Below are positions 56,260-64,000 of a stretch of 64,000 bases of DNA, piece by piece. Position numbers and translations under genes: made by a program. Under the pieces are notes generated by a model that had not been told where the DNA came from, searched no databases, and saw only the letters and a list, made by a program, of their open reading frames with translations. Source of the DNA: Paracamarosporium sp. OC-R06-R3. Taxonomy: Eukaryota > Ascomycota > Dothideomycetes > Pleosporales > Didymosphaeriaceae. Position 1 is the first letter of the stretch. Each line of letters begins with the position of its first letter. The DNA lies in NCBI GenBank assembly GCA_019828545.1, contig JACVRA010000192.1, forward strand, positions 62,001 through 126,000, read 5' to 3'.

Positions 56260-57236
56260 GTACGGAGAGATGTAAAGGGCTAGGTTTACCAGGACTATAA
56301 CCATAGGGCTGATATCATTATATGAGAAACGCTCGATGGTACGGATATCATGGTGATAGTGGCGGTGAGAAAGGCTGGCTCAAGGTTGAGTTGGGCTAGT
56401 TTTGTGCCCTTGATGGGGGCCGTTGATTGATTCGCTCTCTGCAGCCTTGTTCTTGATGCATAGATGAAGGCGTACAGCTGTACGCGTAGTCTTGAAAAAT
56501 GACCATTGCCTTGCCAGGTGTCGAGCTCGGAGAGGACGACCTGCGAAAAATTTAGACTGTGCCCGTATGCAGCAAATCATATGGGGCGGAACTGTCTAAG
56601 TGTTTTCCACGATTGCTCGATGAGAGACCACTACTATTCGCGTCCAGTTCCATTAAGCATATGGAGAGGTAATGCCACAGTTGATAAAGCCTTGAAGTAG
56701 ATCAGTCGTCTTAAATTCACACTATGCTAATGGATCCAAGGCTCTGTCCCGACACGATCGTCCAAGATGGTCTGCTTGGATGAAGAGGCCCCGATGCATG
56801 ATTGGCTGTATGGAGTCGTCGTGTGCGCTTAAAGACATGCACATAAGCCGTTCTGCAAATCAGTGCCAACAGGCGGTAAGATTTATTGGAACACGTACTG
56901 GTAAGTGATGTAATCAAGGGTGTAAGCGATGGTTGTCATGTGGTTTCACCGGCACGTTGCTGCAAAACGCCCCAAAGCTAGCCCTGCTAAGCGCCACTAT
57001 CACGCATAGGCGCGTCCCATTGCACCACGCCTACCAAAGACTATCATCATGAGGATTCTCTAGTCCACCGAAACTGCATCCAAAGAAGTTTCCACCGCGG
57101 CAACTAATCTAGCGATTTTGCACAGTTGAAATAGTTGATTCACATCAATCATGTTCTCGTGATTCTTCAGAACGCTATCAAGATTTCCAAAATAATGCAA
57201 AACGCCGCCCAAATGCACCGTCATGCAAGGGTGACC
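56260..57236. other. Intergenic region
   Basis: About 1 kb between the start of the ankyrin gene and the stop of NBP35, both on the minus strand. Short frames only; no coding signal. Confidence 0.4.
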
Positions 57237-58318
57237 TTACTCTTCTCCTTCCATAACATCATCCTGCATACCCATTTCCTCAGCCACTCTCCGAACAACA
57301 TGCCGTATTGCCTTGCACGCCGGCGACTCAGGATAAGCATCCAGAAAGCTCTCTCCAAAATCGCACGCCATTCCTATCCGAGGATCCAATGGCACGGCGC
57401 CTAGGAACGGTATCTTCTCATCAGCAGCTAAACGCTTTGCACCGCCCGTGCTCGCACGGAAGATCTGGCTCTCATGCTTGCACCCAGGGCACACAAAGCC
57501 GGACATGTTCTCCACGATTCCTAATATCGGGATCTTCGCCTTGCGGCAAAAATCGATTTCCTTGCGGACGTCCAGCAGACTGACTTCTTGAGGTGTGGAG
57601 ACCAGCACCGCACCGTCCACGCCAGACGTCTTGAGGAACGAGTTCACAGAAAGATGCTCATCTGATGTTCCGGGCGGTGTGTCTACGACCAAAACGTCCA
57701 TGTCACCCCATCGTACTTCCATCAGGAATTTCTTGATCAACCCGTTCTTCTTCGCGCCACGCCAGATCACCGCGTCGTCTCGCCCCGGAAGCATAAACTG
57801 CACGCTCATGACCCCCAGGTTTTCGCTCACCCACACCGGCTCCCATCCTTCCGCGCTCACGTGTATTGTCTCCTCTTCCACGCCCATCATCTTCGGTATG
57901 CTAGGCCCGCAGATATCGGTGTCCATAAGGCCGACAGTCAGGCTCGGATTGGAGGCAAAAGCGTGTGAGAGCATCGTGCTGAACGTGGATTTGCCAACCC
58001 CGCCCTTTCCGGAAAGAACGAGGATCTTATGTCGAACCGAAGAGAGGCGCTCTGTGATGACTGGGATGTCTGGATCTGGACCTTTCGGTGCGGAAGCGCA
58101 TATTTTCTGGTTCGGACAGCCGGCGCAATTATCTGCTACGCCTGCTTGCTCTGATTCGGGACCGGGGCAGTGTTCTGTACGCAATCAGTGTGAGGCGGGA
58201 AGTACAGGTGGGGTGAGTGGGACAAGAATGTACCTGGTTCCGGCGCGACTAATTTTGGGGCGGTCTTGAGAGGTGCGTCGAGGTCGACCTGCGTAGGCTC
58301 TTCTAATGAGGGCGCCAT
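57237..58318 (-). CDS. NBP35: Cytosolic Fe-S cluster assembly factor NBP35
   Basis: Exons 58318..58234 and 58174..57237 (59-bp intron) give 340 residues. The N-terminal ferredoxin-like site has Cys31, Cys45, Cys48 and Cys54 with the canonical C-x13-C-x2-C-x5-C spacing; the intron sits just before the first of these. The deviant Walker A is GKGGVGKS (84-91), [11 protein letters not shown] (192-202) is conserved in MRP/NBP35 NTPases, and C257-P-G-C260 is the CxxC that bridges a cluster with Cfd1. Nbp35 and Cfd1 form the scaffold that builds 4Fe-4S clusters for cytosolic and nuclear proteins. Clients of this route include TYW1 and sulfite reductase, both in this window. The gene follows MLH1 in the same direction (268 bp). 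Confidence 0.95.
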
Positions 58319-58586
58319 TGTGAGTCTGCAATGTGGTGTGGTCGAGGAAAAATGGAGTGTAGAAAATGCGGCAACGGCTTGATAATCACAATCGCCGCCA
58401 CCGAGGTACCGTAGGGCTGAAGGATGCTTGGCGTCACACTCCCCACTCGTTCCGAGCTCGGAATTGACAACTGAGCTTGGTGAAAGTAAGCATTCTGGCA
58501 TCGGACCGAGGCGGGAAAGCTTGGAATTGTCTCATTAACGCTGTTATAAGCTGGGCCGCCTTCATATTCCGCACCAAGCAACGTCT

Positions 58587-60887
58587 TCAGCATCGTTCAA
58601 ACACGCGGTACAGCCCCTTCAAGTTCGCCACCTCCATAACACCCTTCAACAACCCCCTCGTAGCCACCAGCCTTGCCTTACAGGCCGGGAAGATCAAATT
58701 CTCAACCGCCTTCTTCACCTTATCCCTCCGAGTTGCGATCTCCGGATCCTCTTCGATAGCCTTCCCCTTCCCCTTCTCGCTTTCGTCCTGCGACGTTGAA
58801 GGTGGCAGTGGTAAGCTCTCAGGTACATAGAATGAAGCAAGTTCGCGCAGAAAAGACTGAAAACACTCTTTCTCCGAGTCCCAGTCCACATACGGACCTA
58901 AACGAAGTAGGAACTGCGGAAGCTTTGCCATGGACGGCGTGTAGCCCTTCATTAGCAGAGGGATAGAGCATAACTCGCCCTCTTCAGTGATCTCGAACGA
59001 GAAATACTCCACGAGCAGAGCGCGTCGACCGACCAGTTGCTCCTTCACGCTGTCGACCACCTCATTCCAGTCAACTTCATCTGCAGCGTCGCCTGCATTG
59101 CGCTTTTCCTGCTCTGCAGCAAGCTTGAGCAGATCTTGCAGAATCAGCGGCGGAGTGAAGCGGATGGAGCCATAGTTTCCGAAATCGGTAAGTCCGACTT
59201 GGTAGAAGTATTCGTTGCAAAGCATCCCATAGTCGACCAAGAAAAGTTTTACGCCTCCTTGTATAGCTGCGATGCGTTTTTGCTCATCTACGATACCCAC
59301 GAAAGTGTGTGTAGATATGATGTCTGTGAGTTCGTTGTGCATAGCGTCGCGAACTTGGGCGCGTAGTTCTTTGACTGAAGTTAGGCGACAGCTCGTGGGT
59401 TCTTTTTCTGTGTATTCGTAGTCCATCTCATCGTCTTCCATGGTATTGCCGTCTGCTGATGGGTGGGATTGTAGCATGGAGGTAATTTTGCGCGCTGATG
59501 CGTCGGTCCGGACAAGACTGTTTTCGTTGCGCTTCTTTGTGACCGTTGTTGCAGCTGGCCTAGTGCCATTTCGCTCAGCGGTGTCGCCTGGGGTCGTTGC
59601 TATTGGTGTAGTCTGCTTCACAGGAGTTGCCAAAGGACCTCTAGATTGATTAGACAGCAAAGACTGCGTCATGAAAGAACGACTTGTGTCTACTTTGCTC
59701 AAACCGTTGCGAATCTCATCACAGACGATGGCGATAATCTCGTCCTCGTTCAGGAAATGAACCTCTCTTTTTGTTGGGTGCACGTTCACATCCACTCGCG
59801 CAGGCTCTATGTCTAGACTCAAGTAGACAAAAGGACGGCCGCCTTTGGGCAGAAACGTAACATACGTCTGTTCGATGGCCTTTTTGATAACCGAAGATTC
59901 AACAGACCGGTGATTAATGAAGAGTAATAGAGTGGTCCGCTTTGCGCTGTAATTGGCGTTGCTGGCCCAGCCTTCGCATTTGAAGCCCCATCGCTCATTC
60001 TCTGCATTTAACGCCACCAATTCGTTAGCAACAGTAGCTTTATGAATCTGCCGGATGCGATCCAGGGTTCCAGCAGCTGTTGGAACAGATATGTCAGCGG
60101 TAGATGTGCCATGCTTTTTGCACGAGAACGAGACCCCAGAGCAGTGAACGGCGTAGCGTGCAACCATGTCGAGAATTTTAGCATACTCCTCGCTTGCTGA
60201 ACGGAATGCGCGCCTACGTGATGGAACGTTGTAGAACAAATCTTCTACCTGTTCATCGTCAGCAAATTCTCTTGTAAACCCAACCAGTCGCGACCTACTG
60301 TGATCTGCGTCCCTCCTCTGCCAGCAATAGGCTTCGGTTCAGCGCTCTGTCCAGGCTTTGGGCTGACCAGCTTGCCGTCTGAATAATGCGCTCTCCATGC
60401 GCAGCTCGATTCTTTTGTCCTTGTTGTGACGCTCAGATGGGCGATGTGGCTGATACTCGCCAACGCCTCGCCACGGAAGCCGTACGTTCCGATCGAGGTC
60501 AGATCTTCGAAAGCCTTCAATTTCGAGGTAGTGAAGCGCTCGCAAAGAATCGCTAGGTCTTCTTTCTGTGAAAATCAATGAAGAACGCATTGATGAGACA
60601 GAGAAGCTTACATCGATGCCATGACCATTATCCGTGATCTGAAGAAGCTTCAGTCCACCATCTTTGACAACGACTTCCAGTGCAGTCGACCCTGCATCCA
60701 CAGCGTTTTCAATCAACTCTTTCAACGCATGCTCAGGTGCAACGATGATCTCTCCTGCGGCGATTTTGTTTACAACGTCTTGAGCAAGCGCTTTGATTCG
60801 TCGCGGTGCTGGCAGTGGCAAGTTTTCATCACCCTTTCGTTTTGTACCGCGAGGAGACGGGGGAACGATATTCATCTCATCCGCCAT
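58587..60887 (-). CDS. MLH1: DNA mismatch repair protein MutL homolog MLH1
   Basis: Exons 60887..60612, 60565..60299 and 60248..58587 (introns 46 and 50 bp) give 734 residues. The GHKL ATPase motifs are intact: [22 protein letters not shown] and GFRGEAL (121-127), followed by [19 protein letters not shown] across the second intron and [16 protein letters not shown] in the transducer domain. The linker (about 380-480) is polar. The C-terminal half is the dimerisation domain, and the protein ends in FERC, the invariant Mlh1 terminus that completes the Pms1 endonuclease site. It acts in the nucleus with Pms1 or Mlh3 in mismatch repair and crossover formation. A TCACGTG box lies 113 bp upstream. 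Confidence 0.96.
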
Positions 60888-61880
60888 ATTTTGGCCGACA
60901 TGGAGGCGTGTACACTGGGTGCGGCGTTATGCAGGGTGGCTTTTGATGGATGCTGTAGACGCGGCAAGTTGGCACGAGCGACGACGCGACCCCGCGTTGT
61001 CACGTGCTTTCTGCTGCGTAATAGGCTAGACTTTGTCGCGGCTGAGCAAACAGCAATGAGTACGATATACCGGCGGGACAACGTAGGTTATACGAAAGGT
61101 TTAGTAACAGGTATGCAGTAGCTTGAAGGCAATCGACTTCCCTAACCTTGGCTGATTCGCGACCTAATCTTCAGAAAATTGATAGTGGAGAGATCTCAGT
61201 TGCGACAATTCACCCATTTCTGCCAGTTGGCGCTGGGCTCGATGTTGCGGCAAGTGTTTTCTTGCGAAAGAGCTCTTCTGGAATTATAATTTTGAAATCC
61301 ATCCTGTGATTATCCACTGGTAGTATTGGTGGCCAGGAGATTTGAAAGAAGAGAGCGGCGCTACGCCCATGGTTCGATGCAAATTTGTGGTCCACCGCTC
61401 AAACAAACATCCAAAATACTCAGGTAAGAAACGTAAAGAAAAGCACAATGAAAAAAGAGTTATTAGGTATAAGAATAGAGAGCGCTAACAAGGCTTGGAT
61501 GGAACTGGTGAAGCAGAACGTCTAACGCTCGCATAACGTACTTCCGTCTGGATAACCGTACGTCTCCTGGCTTGAAGAGTGGGATTACAGGGTTGCAATT
61601 TTGGCGGAGACTATTAACAACTGGTAGCTTCACTAATTGATCATGAAACAATCACTTGTTGATTGTTGACGAGGTTCAGAGCGGTACTATCGGATGGCCC
61701 GTGTAGGTAGGGACGTCACGACTTTTTAATTTAACGAGAGTATCCGTTACGTCATTGATCCCCCCAAAATCGAAGCCTTTCTTCCAAACATATATATTTA
61801 GCCAGGATGTTCAATCACTAGAGGATTATTGGGCCTTATTTTCTTTCTTAATTCCCGAGGTCCTGTCATTTCCACGTGCA
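60888..61880. promoter_or_regulatory. Divergent promoter region between MLH1 and the SNG1-like gene
   Basis: About 1 kb between diverging start codons. It includes the E-box at 61000 and an A/T-rich stretch near 61730..61760. The frame of the SNG1-like gene is open upstream of its ATG to 61755, but without a start codon. No other gene. Confidence 0.45.
61000..61006. promoter_or_regulatory. E-box TCACGTG upstream of MLH1
   Basis: TCACGTG lies 113 bp before the MLH1 start codon, similar in distance to the boxes of RPS9 and the PI31-like gene. It is a candidate bHLH site only. Confidence 0.3.
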
Positions 61881-63482
61881 ATGTTGCGCCAGTTAAATCA
61901 GAGGGTCACTGGCCGCAGTAACTCTCTGAACGATGCCAATAACGAGCAGAAGAATAGCAACGACACAACAAACGAAGCTGAGCAAGGCAAAGCTCATGGG
62001 GAATCTGCACCAACACCCGTAGGTTTTTGGGACCCATCCTTAAATCAAGTTCGCAATCGAGCATTCGGAAAATGGCTTCTTACTACCGCCTTTCTGATGG
62101 CCTTTATCCTGGCTGTTCTATCCATTTACTGGGGTGTCTTCTTTGATGTCGAACAGCGACTGCATCATCTGCTCGTATACGTCGTGGACTTCGATGGTCA
62201 ATCCCCATACGACACTATTACGCCGCTCGTTGGACCCACAATAACACGCATGACGCAACAGATGCTCGCCTCTGGCGAGCCTACGCTAGGCTTTGCGATA
62301 CGAATCCCTGCTGAATTCAACAATGATCCACTGCAAGTAAGACAAGCAGTTTACAACTTCGATGCTTGGGCTGCCATCATCATCAATCCAAACGCGACCG
62401 CGCTTCTCTACTCCGCCATCGCGACGGGAAATACTTCGTATGATCCATTAGGAGCATGCCAGCTAGTATATCAAGACTCCAGGGATGACACCAACTGGTA
62501 CGACTTCATGCTGCCGCTTCTCAGAACCTACATGACGCAAGCACAAAGCATGGTCGGGCAGCAGTGGGCGCAGACAGCTCTGCAAAACGCATCGGACCCT
62601 GAAACGCTACGCAACATGCAGGCTGTTCCTCAGGCCATAAATCCCACCATTGGCTTCTCTGAGTTCAACCTTAGGCCCTTCTACCCATATACTGGTATCC
62701 CGGCAGTTTCTATTGGGCTGATCTACCTGATCATTATCTCCTTCTTCAGCTTCTCCTTTTATTTGCCGATACACATGCAATATATTAATCCTAAGGGTCA
62801 CCCACCACTAAAATTTTACCAGCTGATTATATGGCGGTGGTGCGCAACGATGGGTGCGTACGTCTTTCTATCGCTCGCCTATTCATTGGTCTCTATGGCA
62901 TTCCAGATCAATTTCACGCATCCTAATCCAATTCAATCCGTGACCCAGGTCACCGAAATTGCGTATGGGAACCCGCCGGCTTATAGTAATGGCACATTTC
63001 CTGTGTACTGGATGCTCAATTTCTTTGGTATGATAGCGTTGGGACTTGCCTGTGAGAACGTGGCAATGGTTGTCGGTGCACCATGGATGGGCTTGTGGCT
63101 TATTTTCTGGGTTATCACGAACGTTTCGACGGCTTTCTATGATGTTGAGATTGCTCCTACATTCTACCGATGGGGCTACGCATGGCCTCTGCACTCTGGT
63201 ACGTATTCAGTAAAGACTTTGAAGCGATATCGGCGGCTGATTCTATGTGCAGTCGTAGAGGGGAGTCGGCAAATATTGTTTGACTTGCATCCGCGCATTG
63301 GTCTAGACTTCGGCATTTTGATCGCATGGGGCGCCGTGAACACCGCGTTCTTCCCAATCTGTTGCTGGTTCCAACGTAAGTGGATTCGTATGGCTAGGCG
63401 GTGTATATGATGGACAAAGCTGATCATGTACACAGGCTGGAAGACTAAGAGAGGAATCCACGAGTACTGGCCTATGGAATAA
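61881..63482 (+). CDS. SNG1-like (DUF3533) multi-pass membrane protein
   Basis: Exons 61881..63198, 63253..63375 and 63436..63482 give 495 residues from MLRQLNQRVTG, the first ATG in frame. A polar cytosolic head (1-60) precedes the first helix (66-88, LLTTAFLMAFILAVLSIYWG). A large non-cytosolic loop with Asn-linked sites (NATALL, NTSYD) follows, then four or five helices toward the C-terminus. Landmarks of the SNG1/DUF3533 family are present, such as GFWDPSL, PVYWMLNFFGMIALGLACEN and RWGYAWPLHS. Yeast Sng1 confers resistance to nitrosoguanidine and affects aminophospholipid distribution. The first intron (54 bp) has no in-frame stop, so retention would insert 18 residues. The second junction gives the terminal WKTKRGIHEYWPME. 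Confidence 0.88.
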
Positions 63483-64000
63483 CCTGAGGACAAGCTGAGA
63501 TTTTGTTCGGACGCGAGAGCTGAGCTGACAAGATCATATTCGCGGTGTGAAGCGCTTGTGCCTTATTCGAGCAACCGCCCCAAAACTGCATTAGACGGTC
63601 TGTTTTGACGAGCTGTCTGTCGAACTAGGCATCTGGCCTCCTAAATTAGGATGCAGCCAGTTCAGGTTCAGCCACTATGCACGCGTCTCGCCTCGCCAAC
63701 CTTGTTCTAGGCTAAACGGTGTTCTTTAGCTCCACGCCACTTTTCTACACCGAGCTGAATAGATAACAAGTGCATTCCATACGATACGGTGCGGCACCTA
63801 ATAACCCCTACGTAGTCCCTGACTACTGCAGTATCGGGCTATCCGAACTACGCGAATTTTATGGCGCTGCTGATAGTAGCGCTAACACCGACTTTATGCT
63901 ACACCTCTAGTATGTTCCTTGCGCGCAAAAAAGAGGTCAAGAACTGTGACATGGGTAAAAGTGGAGATAATTCGCAAAAATTCTTGGGCAGGTGTGCAGT
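63483..64000. other. Right-hand flank
   Basis: The last 518 bp hold the 3' flank of the SNG1-like gene; I see no further gene. Confidence 0.4.

Noticed and set aside
1..64000. CRISPR array, rRNA operon or secondary-metabolite core gene
   Set aside because: No spaced direct repeats, no rRNA-like sequence and no PKS, NRPS or terpene synthase motifs were seen on either strand.

Overview
The window is nuclear DNA of a filamentous ascomycete (Pezizomycotina), probably a dothideomycete. The evidence is many short GT-AG introns (about 46-70 bp) with CTNAC-like branch points, fungal-only families (DUF3112, SNG1/DUF3533, 2EXR, PigL_N-ankyrin, rhodopsin-like membrane proteins) and loosely packed genes on both strands. 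The class is an inference. All exon structures were worked out by eye from splice signals, phase and family resemblance; the phases of every joined model below add up. I recognised no rRNA, convincing tRNA, CRISPR array or intact transposon.

Layout. 1-6.5 kb: 3' part of the wybutosine gene PPM2/TYW4, a secreted BBE-type FAD oxidoreductase and a PI31-like proteasome regulator, all on +. 6.5-12.4 kb: a 5.9 kb stretch without a credible gene, beginning with a sharp C-rich to G-rich strand switch and a G-quadruplex motif. 12.4-18.3 kb (-): a C2H2 transcription factor and a 17-exon YVC1-type vacuolar cation channel. 18.7-22.6 kb (+): a lineage-specific protein and a DUF3112 membrane protein. 23.3-28.7 kb (-): mitochondrial proline dehydrogenase, two unrecognised proteins and a HAL4/NPR1-type kinase. 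29.8-38.6 kb: TYW1 (+), FAD synthase FAD1 (-, convergent with TYW1) and sulfite reductase beta MET5 (+, divergent from FAD1). 40.5-41.4 kb (-): ribosomal protein S9, bracketed by two diverged copies of a 160-bp repeat. 42.0-44.2 kb (-): a modular secreted protein with an acidic tract, tandem Cys repeats and a C-terminal domain resembling phosphodiester glycosidases (NAGPA type). 45.5-49.1 kb (+): a 2EXR protein and a rhodopsin-like membrane protein that may be broken. 49.1-53.9 kb: gene-poor. 53.9-60.9 kb (-): a PigL_N-ankyrin protein, NBP35 and MLH1. 61.9-63.5 kb (+): an SNG1-like membrane protein.

How genes may relate. TYW1 and TYW4 act at the first and last steps of wybutosine synthesis on tRNA-Phe. 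TYW1, FAD1 and MET5 are adjacent and share flavin and Fe-S chemistry, and NBP35 builds cytosolic Fe-S clusters; a functional link between them is inference. The most unusual locus is the modular secreted protein at 42.0-44.2 kb.
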